A DNA stretch of 64,000 nucleotides from Catonia carolina. Lineage: Eukaryota; Arthropoda; Insecta; Hemiptera; Achilidae. The notes under the pieces were generated by a model. It saw nothing but the letters and a program-made list of their open reading frames with translations. It had not been told where the DNA came from and did no database searches. Below, piece by piece: positions 49,201 to 53,302 of this stretch (positions are counted from its first letter, which is position 1; every line of letters starts with the position of its first letter). The translations under genes were made by a program, and so were the position numbers. The DNA lies in assembly GCA_035578175.1 (NCBI GenBank), contig JAQMRL010000010.1, forward strand, positions 35,162,784 to 35,226,783, read 5' to 3'.

Positions 49201-50179
49201 GCTTAGCAAGTAATTTTGTACCCTTACAGTGACTGATACCATCCTTGGCGACGGGTTTTAGAGACTACTGGTGCTGAGAGCGTTCCCAGTTATTGAAAAA
49301 ACTTCCTTGTGTAGGAGTATATTAAAGTAATTGCTGTATCAGTAATTACAGCATAATGCATGAAGCTGTCAAGTGTCCAGTTCTTGAGTTTTAATGGAAG
49401 CTCTGACCTTGGGAACACCATGATGGAGTGGGTAGCAGTACTGGGTCATTATCGTACATTTGTCACAAGGGCATAGCAACCCCAAGAATTTCAGCAGACA
49501 TGGATTTACCCTATCTTGTGGAAAATAAAAAATGTAGTAAATGAGCTGATTTTAAAAAAATTGTAGGAGCTATTTTTGAGAGAATCTGAAGAAAGTAAAA
49601 AATTGCACGATTAAACTATTGCTTCTGGTTGACTAATTTTGATAAAAATGTTTGTGTTAGGTCCTCTTGTGGTACCTACTTAAGTTCTAAGTTTCAACTT
49701 CGTATGATATTCCATTCTTCAGATATTTGATTCACACACAGACCAATCGCTAAAAACATGTTTTTTGTTTCGGTTCAGGGGGCCTGAAAATATGTAGTTA
49801 TTTCCGGTGAGAACTTGATTTCAAAAAAACATGACAACAGTAGGCTACTTTCCTTCTCTAAATATTCATTTAAGGCAAGAAAAAGTAAATCCTATACAGC
49901 TGAATAAAATTAATACTTTTATTTACTGTATAGGCACTCAGGGTATGTGCATAGTACTTTTTTTGTGCTGATATTTCCTCCCAACAGGCCAAATTGTATC
50001 CTACCTTTAGGCCAGCAATCAATCCCCACTCTGCACGTCAACTGAGCTTGTTAAACTTTGATAAATTATATGAATGTGTCTGTACCACAAAGATTTACTT
50101 CAAGTTTAAAGCTCTGGATTCAACAATGAACCAATCATTAATTAATTTTGCCTTAAATATTTATTATGTAGGAAATTAA
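7223..50179 (+). CDS. spliced gene of unknown function, 11 coding exons, 729 residues
   Basis: Exons joined at canonical GT/AG sites give one frame: 7223-7229, 13174-14081, 17130-17241, 18482-18732, 21090-21192, 28030-28176, 29506-29588, 33162-33304, 36696-36813, 42523-42648, 49988-50179. The total of 2190 bases is exactly 730 codons with stop, and every intron phase matches. The protein is rich in Ser, Lys and Asn, low in hydrophobics, with no signal peptide or membrane helix, so it is probably cytoplasmic or nuclear and largely disordered. Near the N-terminus it has LLIDLSS (clathrin-box type LIDL), then NPF and DPF, motifs that bind EH domains and AP-2 appendages in endocytic proteins; human GTSE1 also carries LIDL clathrin motifs. 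Basic Ser/Pro stretches such as RSASLTSIP recall phospho-regulated or microtubule-binding proteins. I do not recognise the family. Missing small exons, chiefly in intron 10, cannot be excluded. Confidence 0.8.
7780..8345 (+). repeat. interspersed repeat, copy 1 (partial)
   Basis: First of at least eight copies of one family in the window. Landmarks shared by the copies are CCCCCTGAACC, AAACATGTTTTTAGCGATTG, a GT-run, AACAAAATATCTCAA, ATCAAAATCGGTCAAC and GATAGGGTAGGCGCCATG. Full copies begin TTTACTTTCTCTTGCC and end GGCAAGAGAAAGT, a 13-bp terminal inverted repeat, so I read the family as a non-autonomous DNA transposon of about 0.95 kb. This copy lacks its left end. No coding capacity is seen. 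Confidence 0.75.
7854..7915 (+). repeat. GT/GC microsatellite
   Basis: An alternating purine-pyrimidine run of (GT)n with CG interruptions, about 60 bp. It is an expansion of a short (GT)n present at the same place in sister repeat copies (41778, 59863). Confidence 0.9.
8345..8870 (-). pseudogene. possible decayed LINE fragment
   Basis: More GC-rich than its surroundings, and the minus strand gives broken stretches such as EMWKMRTRNWQQ that resemble the C-terminal part of LINE ORF2. Stops interrupt every frame. Assignment is weak. Confidence 0.3.
8887..9603 (-). repeat. interspersed repeat, copy 2
   Basis: Reverse-orientation copy of the family described at 7780, from the GTGAAACACTCAC end to GACAAGAGAAAAT. 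Confidence 0.75.
9635..10665 (+). repeat. interspersed repeat, copy 3
   Basis: Plus-orientation copy, starting TTTACTTTCTCTTGCC and ending CAAGAGAAAGTTGTGTG. A second terminus-like segment (ACTTTCTCTTACC) lies inside it near 10500, which suggests recombination or gene conversion between copies. Confidence 0.75.
10693..12207 (-). pseudogene. LINE insertion (R1/jockey-like RT C-terminus plus RNase H), broken
   Basis: Flanked by the 13-bp duplication AGAATGCATATTA (10680-10692 and 12208-12220), with an (ATTC)n tail at its 3' end next to 10693. On the minus strand, 11719-11435 encodes the part after the RT palm (LEYLGVVMDSGLTWKGHM). 11394-10903 continues after a frame break and contains an RNase H-like stretch (ATFWYIDGPVMSGRVGLGAW) in which the expected TDGS is changed. 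11740-12207 is GC-rich without recognisable RT, so the copy may be an internally deleted element joining its 5' region to its 3' end. Confidence 0.75.
12221..13040 (-). repeat. interspersed repeat, copy 4, interrupted
   Basis: Minus-orientation copy whose first part lies at about 10625-10692, before the LINE insertion, and which continues at 12221. A second retroposon at 12621-13018 splits its other terminus. It ends GGCAAGAGAAAA near 13038. Confidence 0.65.
12621..13018 (+). mobile_element. SINE or LINE 3'-end insertion with target duplication
   Basis: 398 bp flanked by TATATTCAT (12612-12620 and 13019-13027) and ending GGGCTGATGACCTAAACAACAACA. The GATGACCT-(CAA)n ending is a common retroposon tail in insect genomes. 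It sits inside repeat copy 4. Confidence 0.65.
13174..14081 (+). CDS. exon 2 of the plus-strand gene
   Basis: The acceptor ATTTCAG ends at 13173, the donor GTAAGT starts at 14082, and the exon ends in phase 0. It encodes about 303 residues, including SGLLIDLSSPTN, SNPFDTIA and NDPFEMVF, two Ser-rich runs, and a short helical-looking stretch ASIAKRINKCMERVLNN that may be the most ordered part of the protein. Confidence 0.85.
14365..14765. repeat. palindromic foldback element, copy 1
   Basis: Arms of roughly 160 bp (about 14370-14545 and 14585-14760) are inverted copies of each other. Landmarks are AACCACCAGAATACAGTAACAG on the left and CTGTTACCGTATTCTG on the right. The centre contains three CCATGG palindromes (CTACCATGGTAG). 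No ORF. A second copy, split by a LINE, is at 39250-40815. Confidence 0.85.
14838..15050 (-). mobile_element. tRNA-derived SINE, family A, copy 1
   Basis: On the minus strand a pol III B box (GGGTTCGAATCCCAC, 14968-14954) follows an A-box-like AGTTGGTAACATG. The body continues through CATGGCATATTTTCATACAT to an A-rich end. It is a retroposon, not a functional tRNA gene: the arms do not complete a cloverleaf. Confidence 0.7.
15075..15425 (+). repeat. interspersed repeat 'CAACCGGAAG' family, copy 1
   Basis: Shares CATCACACCTAGATGTCAGAAACTAC-like sequence (in part), GGGCCAAATTGGGTTTGA, TTCAACCGGAAGTCAAGAAA and TCTTAAAGAGTAGATACAG with 17500-17800 and 26130-26495. No ORF. Confidence 0.65.
15640..15890 (-). 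pseudogene. LINE 3'-end fragment
   Basis: Minus-strand reading gives NRWMEHKELMPEGRIP and RDVGRPRKRWQ, the characteristic C-terminal end of LINE ORF2, then stops and a GAAGAAG tail at 15670. A close relative is at 59500-59715. Confidence 0.6.
16295..16345 (-). ncRNA. hammerhead-like motif, single degenerate arm
   Basis: On the minus strand: CTGAAGA, then a GTGGTACCAC hairpin, CAAAA and ACACGTGTAAGT. The layout matches the foldback element at 38543-38922, but the GAAA is changed and stem I does not pair. Probably a relic arm. Confidence 0.35.
17130..17241 (+). CDS. exon 3 of the plus-strand gene
   Basis: Acceptor TTTTTTTAG, donor GTAAGT, phase 0 in and phase 1 out. An acidic start followed by VAAKKVANTISKVATSFS, likely an amphipathic helix. 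Confidence 0.82.
17500..17800 (+). repeat. interspersed repeat 'CAACCGGAAG' family, copy 2
   Basis: Same landmarks as the copy at 15075, with an internal partial duplication of the GACCGGAAGTCAAGAAATC section. The family's terminal sequence reappears at 18340-18425, after the TTAA-flanked element, so that element may have split this copy. Confidence 0.55.
17863..18318. mobile_element. TTAA-flanked non-autonomous element (piggyBac-like)
   Basis: 456 bp bounded by TTAA on both sides (17859-17862 and 18319-18322), with terminal inverted repeats CACATTCAAT and CACATTCAGT. TTAA duplication is the hallmark of piggyBac. No transposase ORF. Confidence 0.6.
18482..18732 (+). CDS. exon 4 of the plus-strand gene
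   Basis: Acceptor CTTTACAG, donor GTAAAT, phase 1 in and phase 0 out. It carries acidic SDEETDLL, PTPKKSVEFSDAV and KKRRSLDLNSS; the last resembles a basophilic kinase site. Confidence 0.82.
18820..19650 (+). repeat. interspersed repeat, copy 5
   Basis: Plus-orientation copy of the family described at 7780, from TTTTCTCTTGCCC to GACAAGAGAAAGTCATGTGAG. It begins about 85 bp after exon 4. Confidence 0.7.
19810..20860 (-). pseudogene. decayed DNA transposon with HTH transposase N-terminus
   Basis: The ends share GATAACTTGAATGC and GATGACTTGAATGC as an imperfect inverted repeat. On the minus strand, from about 20536, a reading begins MEAMRKKEQTTHSEAREVIR and later gives AANYVGVSIRSAWKIRKEG, a helix-turn-helix like those at the start of Tc1/mariner-type transposases. 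The frame is broken between the two. No catalytic domain is found. Confidence 0.45.
19985..20065. repeat. inverted repeat around a CA-rich centre
   Basis: ATAAGAAACACACATT and, about 60 bp later, AATGTGTGTTTCTTAT form a 16-bp perfect inverted repeat within the decayed transposon. Confidence 0.7.
21090..21192 (+). CDS. exon 5 of the plus-strand gene
   Basis: Acceptor TAGTTTCAG, donor GTAAGT, phase 0 in and phase 1 out. Encodes a polar segment with LKRSNSFDGSS, another likely kinase-site context. The following intron contains the second gypsy element, about 500 bp downstream. Confidence 0.82.
21697..21848 (+). repeat. 5' LTR of the mag-like element
   Basis: Begins TGTTAACATATG and ends CAAAACTACA; contains AATAAAATAATAC, a poly(A) signal. 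The ORF start codon follows at the next base. Confidence 0.93.
21849..25922 (+). CDS. Gag-Pol polyprotein of the mag-like element
   Basis: 1357 residues with no stop. An N-terminal coiled, charged region and Gag core are followed by two CCHC zinc knuckles (CYRCGDDSHRANQC, about 335-348; CNFCRRFGHLSRVC, about 355-368), an aspartic protease (LDTGAA, about 419-424), reverse transcriptase with the catalytic box FFDDII (about 703-708; F replaces the usual Y), RNase H from ATDASPVGLG (about 851), and integrase with an HHCC finger (about 1064-1103) and Asp/Asp/Glu in MDFLG (about 1127), SDNGRQF (about 1181) and GQAERY (about 1217). Gag and Pol share one frame, so no frameshift is needed. The ATG at 21849 starts one base after the LTR and overlaps the primer-binding site. 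Confidence 0.94.
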   Translation: MATRKKDIEQYMKKRKLLELRLNKLKDELPKCENSHEICTVYTDKLSTIWSEIEDTQSNIELSTNSIENELEVRWHLEGIYEEIWIFLEAEKKKYNTSTAMAVSVLSQNGPNISFQPYTQEESFQNFTRRFENYIQIRGNVSPKVKVELFLQAITPQIHEQLYDICIPDDPHNKTYEELTHLLMAQIEPKPSIWARQHKFTTRTQLHNESVQDYANVLRKLSVDCQFTCTKCHESVSEILLRMQLVRGLKDSDIRLQLLQDKQLQSFKDVVERAATLELAKSESRIIQTQDNQDDVHQVSSRNRQPNNDNESGKSNVNTQRSAKQSRFERLRNKCYRCGDDSHRANQCKFKNTECNFCRRFGHLSRVCLRKPNKEVKQSEETVEGVEDNTHEIYQLHSKSNDKFMIEVKLEGKLMSMELDTGAALSIVSYDTFKLLNSTKRIFKTNVQLRTYTGEIINPKGVVFVEVQYKDQSFVGKLYIVNKCVDSIFGRDWIREIQVDAADIHIITSSDEKKNIPELDKLMIRYEYIFKEGIGKIPNEKGHFKLNDKTQPVYMKPRHMPYALQEKVEKELERLETLGIITRIESSDWGTPIVPVVKPNGSVRICADYKVTLNKVIKDEHYPIPTIEDIMAKMHGGKIFCTLDIRNAYLHLEMDEDSAVMQTISTHKGLFKVNRLMFGVKVAPLVWQRFMDKTLNNLEGVQCFFDDIIVQGSNREQLFCRLEQVFERLKINDLRLNREKCKFFQSKIEYLGHMIDSEGLHKSDNKIQSILKCKRPENISELRTFLGLANYYNKFIKDLATLLHPLNQLLQKGNKFNWSLSCERNFQKIKDIISSDDVLVHFDPNLPLILATDASPVGLGAVLSHRHSDGTDRPIAFASRSLTKAEQRYSQIDKEALGIYWGLKKFFPFCYGRKFTLITDHKPLVSIFNPRKTLPTISATRIFNYAHFLSGFDYDIEYRRTAHHSNADYLSRFPTEVVQQDVVDDLSRYQINQLETLNISSTIVARETLKDTVLGPILQALKSGQSVEQYGFHDNELSIQDDCVMKGWRVMIPRSLRSHVLQELHVAHLGGIKMKTLARNFCWWTSMDKDIEALVAECRQCIEKRNNPRKTIHPWEPPSNPWERVHMDFLGPTDGQQYLILVDAFSKWVEVIQTRTTTSTWTIQELRRIFSTFGFPHILVSDNGRQFVSQEFKNFMNECGIIHRKSAPYHPNSNGQAERYVQTVKRALRSMEGEKGSLQNKIQKLLMQLRQSPNATGTSAYHLMFGRSVRTSLSIIVPTLETTKYREKGLQVGINRNFKVGDKVQAREYVNGSTKWHLGHITAKHGHVMYTVHLDDGRIVKRHIDQLILRKVPHHSK
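21850..21861 (+). other. primer-binding site overlapping the start codon
   Basis: TGGCGACGAGGA directly after the LTR, starting at the T of the ATG. TGG at the LTR border is the expected complement of a tRNA CCA end. I cannot identify the tRNA. Confidence 0.6.
25921..26083 (+). repeat. polypurine tract and 3' LTR of the mag-like element
   Basis: AGAGGAGGAGG (25921-25931) overlaps the stop codon and leads into the 152-bp LTR at 25932-26083, which repeats 21697-21848. Confidence 0.92.
26130..26495 (+). repeat. interspersed repeat 'CAACCGGAAG' family, copy 3
   Basis: Third copy of the repeat at 15075; the mag-like element inserted just upstream of it. Confidence 0.6.
26757..27322 (-). mobile_element. 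possible solo LTR
   Basis: The minus strand has a GC-richer promoter-like half, AATAAA-rich downstream sequence and an end reading GATCCCGAAACGGACC...ATCACA, which resembles BEL/Pao LTR ends. The candidate borders are TG...CA, but I do not find a matching target duplication, and no second copy is in the window. Confidence 0.3.
27430..27610 (-). pseudogene. possible LINE 3'-end fragment
   Basis: Minus-strand readings resemble GRPKKR-type LINE C-termini. Too short and broken to be sure. Confidence 0.25.
28030..28176 (+). CDS. exon 6 of the plus-strand gene
   Basis: Acceptor TTTGTTGCAG, donor GTAATA, phase 1 in and out. A basic, Pro-containing segment (NPAPVPVPQQ, then KLKAKKPQ). Confidence 0.8.
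28860..29300 (-). pseudogene. decayed LINE ORF2 C-terminal fragment
   Basis: The minus strand reads through SPECLCASEFLTTDKINEINK and then, past stops, NKELY and KTETF. This matches in style the region after the RT palm in the LINE at 37250-38542. Several stops and frame changes. Confidence 0.5.
29506..29588 (+). CDS. exon 7 of the plus-strand gene
   Basis: Acceptor TTTGTTGCAG, donor GTCAGA (weaker than the others), phase 1 in and phase 0 out. Very basic: VKKKDSPKERLQ and STPKK. Confidence 0.75.
30455..31310 (+). repeat. ~0.86-kb interspersed repeat, plus copy
   Basis: Shares long stretches with 43205-44085 in inverted orientation, for example GTAAATATTGTACTTTTCTTG (in part), TAGTGTGTAGGTAGCATTGA, CAACGTACTTGCAT, AAAATACCATCCCTTCA, TTTACGGAAATTTAAATAAA and TCTAACATCA. 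No ORF of note. Confidence 0.75.
31403..31583 (+). pseudogene. LINE 3'-end fragment with target duplication
   Basis: Encodes ISWLKNLRTWFATS and ending ARMIANIR followed by TAG and an (AGA)n tail. Flanked by near-identical 15-mers, AAACTATCAC(T/A)ATTT (31388-31402, 31584-31598). Same family as the fragment at 47525-47990. Confidence 0.75.
31609..32956 (+). mobile_element. mariner transposon, apparently intact
   Basis: 1348 bp bounded by TA dinucleotides (31607-31608, 32957-32958). The terminal inverted repeats are 43 bp and perfect as read (starting CGAGGGTAGGCTGATAAGTA). They enclose one uninterrupted transposase ORF. Perfect ends and an open frame mean a very young insertion. It is in intron 7 of the plus-strand gene, ending about 200 bp before exon 8. 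Confidence 0.96.
31768..32841 (+). CDS. mariner transposase (DD34D)
   Basis: 357 residues from the ATG at 31768, which gives a normal mariner length; a second in-frame ATG lies at 31789, and the frame is open upstream of both. The N-terminal half has two helix-turn-helix regions (about 1-110; STVNRWVIKFRDCQ, then RITQQRIANQIGISKERV). The catalytic core has Asp168 in VTGDESW, Asp260 in LQHDNARPHTS and Asp295 in YSPDLAPCDF; the spacing of exactly 34 residues between the last two defines DD34D mariners. The WVPRRL linker motif lies before the core. No stop or missing catalytic residue. It cuts and pastes the element at TA sites in the nucleus. Confidence 0.96.
   Translation: MASCSGAMSTRIKQRAVIEFLTAEKVNPSEIYRRLKAVYCDDTVDRSTVNRWVIKFRDCQPGKALIVDKTRSGRPITASDDNRRKLIDDLIQNDRRITQQRIANQIGISKERVGFIIEQLGYRKICARWVPRRLTDENKQRRLECCEQLLKRYRDEGDDFLLNIVTGDESWVHHYDPEEKRQSAEYRHPHSPVVKKFKTQPSAKKILLTVFWDARRVYVTDYLERGATVNSAQYIQTLKHLRRRVCRVRGNLAPIILQHDNARPHTSRATGEALRNLKFQPILHPPYSPDLAPCDFYFFPLLKRDLKGNHYSSDNEVKAAIASWVRGKSEEFFSDGMKKLVKRWEKCVMLNGDYIEK
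33162..33304 (+). CDS. exon 8 of the plus-strand gene
   Basis: Acceptor TTTTTTCCAG, donor GTAAGT, phase 0 in and phase 2 out. A Ser/Pro segment with ESSPASSPIM. The mariner lies about 200 bp upstream, in the preceding intron. Confidence 0.8.
33305..34905. other. intron 8, first part: nothing recognised
   Basis: AT-rich sequence with no ORF, repeat or motif I can support, apart from a somewhat GC-richer patch at 34490-34800. Confidence 0.4.
34910..35580. mobile_element. TTAA-flanked non-autonomous element (piggyBac-like), second
   Basis: 671 bp between TTAA sites (34906-34909 and 35581-35584), with imperfect inverted termini CCCTTTGAGTGCCA and CACTTTTAGTGTCA (10 of 14 match). An inner GGATCCGATG/CACATCGGAT inverted pair lies near the left end. 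No ORF. Confidence 0.5.
36696..36813 (+). CDS. exon 9 of the plus-strand gene
   Basis: Acceptor TTTGTTTAG, donor GTTAGT, phase 2 in and phase 0 out. Encodes DLKREENGITKIRSASLTSI and a Ser/Lys-rich end. Confidence 0.8.
37250..38542 (-). pseudogene. LINE ORF2 reverse transcriptase, 5'-truncated and broken
   Basis: The open part (38542-37666) encodes RT fingers and palm: LVIAFVDFKKPYDYMHRESL, the TGLRQGDRLSPMMFN box, the catalytic FVDDLAF, and the KFKYL region typical after the palm. Downstream of the stop at 37666 the same protein continues through further stops (RKKRISFLGHLLRAE, then QGITQQDLLTKS). Its 5' end abuts the foldback element at 38543. Inactive. LINE class inferred only as APE-type (RTE/CR1/jockey-like). 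Confidence 0.85.
38615..38656 (-). ncRNA. hammerhead-like motif, left arm
   Basis: Minus strand: core CTGATGA (38650-38644), a stem II palindrome, an intact GAAA (38630-38627), a 2-bp stem III with loop ACGA, then A, then CTTAATAAAC. Here stem I fails because the 3' strand reads CTT instead of AGT. Both arms have one unpaired T between CTGATGA and stem II. Confidence 0.5.
38812..38855 (+). ncRNA. hammerhead-like motif, right arm
   Basis: Stem I: TTACT (38813-38817) pairs with AGTAA (38850-38854), 5 bp directly abutting the core. Core CTGATGA 38818-38824. Stem II is the palindrome GGTGGATCCACC at 38826-38837. The GAAA box reads ACAA (38838-38841). Stem III is a 2-bp helix with a 4-nt loop, and A at 38849 sits where the cleavage-site nucleotide belongs. 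The damaged GAAA argues against activity. Confidence 0.5.
39250..40815. repeat. palindromic foldback element, copy 2, split by a LINE
   Basis: The left end (AACCACCAGAATACGGTAACAG) and the rest (40544-40815, with the CTTCCTACTCCTACC/GGTAGGAG-type arms and CTGTTACCGTATTCTG-like right end) match the element at 14365. The LINE at 39302-40529 interrupts the left arm. Confidence 0.8.
39302..40529 (+). pseudogene. LINE ORF2, 5'-truncated, one frameshift
   Basis: 39302-39815 encodes RT from GDHQCGFRQSRSTTDQVFSI through FVDFRQAFDR, TTGVRQGDALSATLFN and the catalytic YADDVV. The next part, ELGLEINIDKTKYM to the C-terminus (RRIEWLGHVVRM, GRGRPRRRW), lies in another frame (39781-40506), so one indel near 39780-39810 breaks the ORF. 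The 3' end is a (TAAG)n tail. It is flanked by GTAAACACGTACCA (39288-39301) and GTAAACATGTACCA (40530-40543), a 14-bp target duplication with one difference. Confidence 0.88.
40905..41010 (+). mobile_element. tRNA-derived SINE, family A, copy 2
   Basis: A-box-like GGTGTAGTTGGTAACG, B box GGGTTCGAATCCCAC (40962-40976), then CATGGCATATTTTCATACAT as in the copy at 14838. It joins directly to the interspersed repeat that follows. Confidence 0.7.
41011..41960 (-). repeat. interspersed repeat, copy 6 (best-preserved full length)
   Basis: Minus-orientation copy running from ACTTTCTCTTGCC (about 41029) to GGCAAGAGAAAGT (about 41931), a perfect 13-bp terminal inverted repeat. It includes a (CA)n tract at 41778-41810. 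No ORF. Confidence 0.8.
42523..42648 (+). CDS. exon 10 of the plus-strand gene
   Basis: Acceptor TTTTTTTATAG, donor GTAAGT, phase 0 in and out. Basic and Ser-rich: SQLPRIKPLSALSSRHG and SSQSRSLSQS. Confidence 0.8.
42970..42999 (+). other. G-quadruplex motif
   Basis: G9, 7-nt loop, GGG, 1-nt loop, GGGG, TTT, GGG: a canonical four-tract G4 pattern on the coding strand of intron 10, isolated in AT-rich DNA. Confidence 0.7.
43205..44085 (-). repeat. ~0.86-kb interspersed repeat, minus copy
   Basis: Inverted counterpart of 30455-31310, moderately diverged. Confidence 0.75.
44090..45480. other. intron 10 segment: only a weak hammerhead-like arm near 44610
   Basis: 44610-44650 reads CTGAAGA...CATCGAAACGCGCC on the plus strand, similar in layout to the foldback arms, but stem I pairs over three bases only. 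The rest is AT-rich without recognised features. Confidence 0.35.
47525..47990 (-). pseudogene. LINE 3'-end fragment with target duplication
   Basis: The minus strand encodes about 150 residues of ORF2 C-terminus without a stop: STLLYGVEAWTLKKNHINKL, a MWCYRRMWRIPW motif, RRKLQYLGHIMRG, ending MIANLR and TAG, then an (AAG)n tail. AATGAAAGTAAT lies on both sides (47513-47524 and 47991-48002). 5'-truncated, so dead on arrival. Confidence 0.85.
48003..49485. other. intron 10 segment: nothing recognised
   Basis: AT-rich, with an (ATT)n-like stretch at 48540-48595. No gene or repeat I can support. Confidence 0.4.
49488..49890 (-). repeat. interspersed repeat, copy 7 (partial)
   Basis: Minus-orientation partial copy of the family described at 7780, ending GGCAAGAAAAAGT about 110 bp before terminal exon 11. 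Confidence 0.7.
49988..50179 (+). CDS. terminal exon 11 of the plus-strand gene
   Basis: Acceptor TTCCTCCCAACAG ends at 49987, phase 0 in, open to TAA at 50177-50179. Encodes 63 residues, less charged than the rest: HSARQLSLLNFDKLYECV and further hydrophobic residues, so perhaps a folded C-terminal piece. An AATAAA at about 50197 would serve as poly(A) signal. Because intron 10 is phase 0 on both sides, an unseen exon could still lie in it. Confidence 0.65.
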   Translation, partial: AKLYPTFRPAINPHSARQLSLLNFDKLYECVCTTKIYFKFKALDSTMNQSLINFALNIYYVGN

Positions 50180-50194
50180 AATGATGAGGATGTT

Positions 50195-50202
50195 CAGAAT
50201 AA
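50195..50202 (+). terminator. poly(A) signal of the plus-strand gene
   Basis: AATAAA about 20 bp after the stop codon of exon 11, which supports this as the last exon. Confidence 0.5.
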
Positions 50203-53200
50203 AAAAACAACATGAATAATATTAGTGAAGCTGTAATGATTTTATTTCGTAATTTTTGTATTAAATATTTAACAAAACTAATACAGTATTTCACAAATCG
50301 TATAAAAAAATTACTTAATATTTAAATCCAATTAAATATTGTTATTAAAATATAACTAAATTTTCTTTAAGGTAAATAGAAATAGAGAGAATGAAACAAA
50401 ACAAGTCGATATTTTCTTGTTTCTTTGACGCTAGAAGGTATGTAAGAAAAGATAAAGATAATTGTAAAGAAGAAAACAAAAAAAAATAGAAAGAGATTTA
50501 TACCAATTACCCACCCAATAGAAAATTACATCCCCCAAAAAGCCAACACCATTGTATTTGTATTGGTAATTATTTCTTTATGGTTTTATTCCATAAATAA
50601 TTGGTAATATTTTGTTCGCTACATTAAAATTATACTAATATCTAATTATTGCATCATTATTATTATCATAATTGTATCCATTATACAATAATATTAAAGT
50701 ATTTGTATAAAAAAAAAAATTTATGATACCTCTTAGTTTGATTATAATAACAAAAAGATACAATAAAAAAAATCTAATTGTATTATCTAGGAATCATAAT
50801 TTAACTATAATTTTATAAAGAAAAGAGTATGGTAACCTATAAGATTCATAAATAATTTCACTTATTTTCTTAGTAATAGATGCCTGTAAAGTTAAATTCT
50901 CAGTTCCACTCAAGTATATATTTTATTATTGTAAATAGTATTGTAATACTTTATATAAAAAGTTATAAGCTTGAAAATATAATTGCAAGTAATTAACTTA
51001 TTCAGTATACTAACGTAAGAGCTGTGAAAATTTTAACAAATAATGGTTATGATATAACCTTTTATTTGCTAATCTTGTAACAGGTTTTAATATAACGTAT
51101 TATCAGATAACATTAGTTAACAAGATATTATCTTGTAAGATAGAAAGATGACAGTACTGATAAATTTAGAGCAGTAGTAAAGATATAACAGAAGTTCCAG
51201 ATGGAAATTAAGACAGTAATATAGAAATTTTATAAAATTCAGTCTTTAATCGTATAATAATAACAACAAAAGGAATAGGTTGAAAAAGAAATAAAAGGTA
51301 AAGTAAAATACGAGATAAAAGGTAAAGGGAAATTAAAGGTAAGGTTACCAATGTGTGGAAACTGCGATACAGTTATATTATAATGTATATTGGAAGAGTG
51401 CACAAATTACACAGATCTTCCAAAGAAATTAAATATGAAAGGAAGAATTTAAAAGAATTTGCAACCTGGTTTAGAGTACACAAAGAAGACGATCAATTTT
51501 TTGAAACAAATTATATTTTTAGTTATTTTTGAACGATATAAGTTTAAGCGTTTATGTTATTTTGTGTGTAAATGTTTTATTTATTTTATTGTATGTTATT
51601 GTATGTTTATTGCAAATGTGGCAGGTCGTTTATACCGAATGTAATTATGTGTTTCAAAATATGTTTGATGGAGTTCCTTTAAGGACTCAAATAATATATT
51701 TTGTTTTAAGCTGTCATTATACCCTTGGTAATTGTTAACTGTGGAATTTAACTGATGAAATATAAACAGATAAAATTTGAAAGAAGTAATTGACAATCAC
51801 AGTTTTCCGATTGCAATACATTTCTACAGTACGAGTAATTGTTTTTATTTAATTTATTTCTTTAAACAGAATTTCCATAAGGGATATTGACTATGACAGT
51901 TGACGCCCGATAAACTTAATTAGATAAAAATGTAAGACTCAGAAATTTTATAATATAGTAAGAGTAGTAATAATAGAGCAGTGATAGAGAGGAGATGAAA
52001 GATTAGACTGGTATAGGTTCCCAGATGATAAAAATTAATAAATAAATTACTTCTAAAAGATCAGTTGGAAATTTAAAATAGAAGAGAAGGTATTAAAAGG
52101 TTAATAATCTAATTGGCAGTGATTTAACAATGACTAAAAATATAACAAAATGAAGTATGAGATCATATATAAACATGCAATCTAATGCACAAAGAAAATG
52201 TAACAGAAAAAATGGGAAAGTTTATAAGTAAATTTATTTCCCATGTAAATTAAAATACATTTTTATTTATATGACAAATCAAAAAGTTGAAAGATGAAGA
52301 AGGGTTATTAATCTGTTGAAGAAAACATAATCATAAATTAAAAGATATCAATTTTAAATTGCAGAAGAATGAAGAAATGAAAAAAAAAGAATGAGGTAGA
52401 AATTATTGTAATTAATAGAAAATTGAAAATGAACAGATGTGGTAAGGATATGTGCAACGCATGAATGTGTAAGAAAGACTGAAGTATGTTTCAAATTATT
52501 GTCCAACAATAAGAAAGACATTAGATAATGGTCAAGAAGAATTTAGCAGAAGGTGTAATGTGAATAATGAACTTAAGAGACAAAGAGAGATTGGCAGGAT
52601 ATGAGATTTAGGATACAGCGATCTTAAAGTAAATTAAGTCAAAAGTAAGAGATAATTCCTTGAATAAATTCAAGTACAATTATAAATGATTTAAGTCATT
52701 AATATTGACGAGTAGATAATGAGAATTCAACTAAATTATTAAGGCTATATAAAATTGTATAAAATTATAATGAAAAATTTCTGTACAGTAATACATAATT
52801 TAATTTAAGATAATATGAAATAGAAAATAAATTTATTATAGGATATCAGTATCACAGAGATGTATTTTGTAACATGGCATATAGAAAAATAGAAAGTAAA
52901 TCAATAATTATAAAAATTTACTATTGATAGAATTATATTCATCTAATTTGTATTTTAATTATACTCCTAATGAATGCATTTTTAAAATATCAAATTAAAT
53001 TAATTATACTAAGAAAATTGAGCAGGTTAACTTTTTTATTTATAATACTTAATTTATATAAATTATATATTATCTACATATGCACCCAGCTTATATTCTA
53101 CTAGTATTTTTTACTTCTAGATCGATAAAACGCTCATTAACTCTGAAGCTGGATTTTTTAGATGTCAGTTTGGCACATAACACTAATCGTTAATAATTAA

Positions 53201-53278
53201 TTAGTTCATAAATGTGATAACTACGTTAGTCTTTTATTTTTTAAATTGTTATAAAAGATTAAAAAGTTCATTTTATAT
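50203..53278. other. AT-rich spacer between convergent genes
   Basis: More than 3 kb of very AT-rich sequence. I see no ORF with coding character, repeat or RNA gene. Confidence 0.5.
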
Positions 53279-53279
53279 A

Positions 53280-53291
53280 TTTATTTTTATT
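53280..53291 (-). terminator. poly(A) signals of the ZP-type gene
   Basis: Two AATAAA hexamers on the minus strand (53285-53280 and 53291-53286), 12 to 23 bases after the stop codon. Confidence 0.55.
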
Positions 53292-53302
53292 AAGCAAGAT
53301 TT

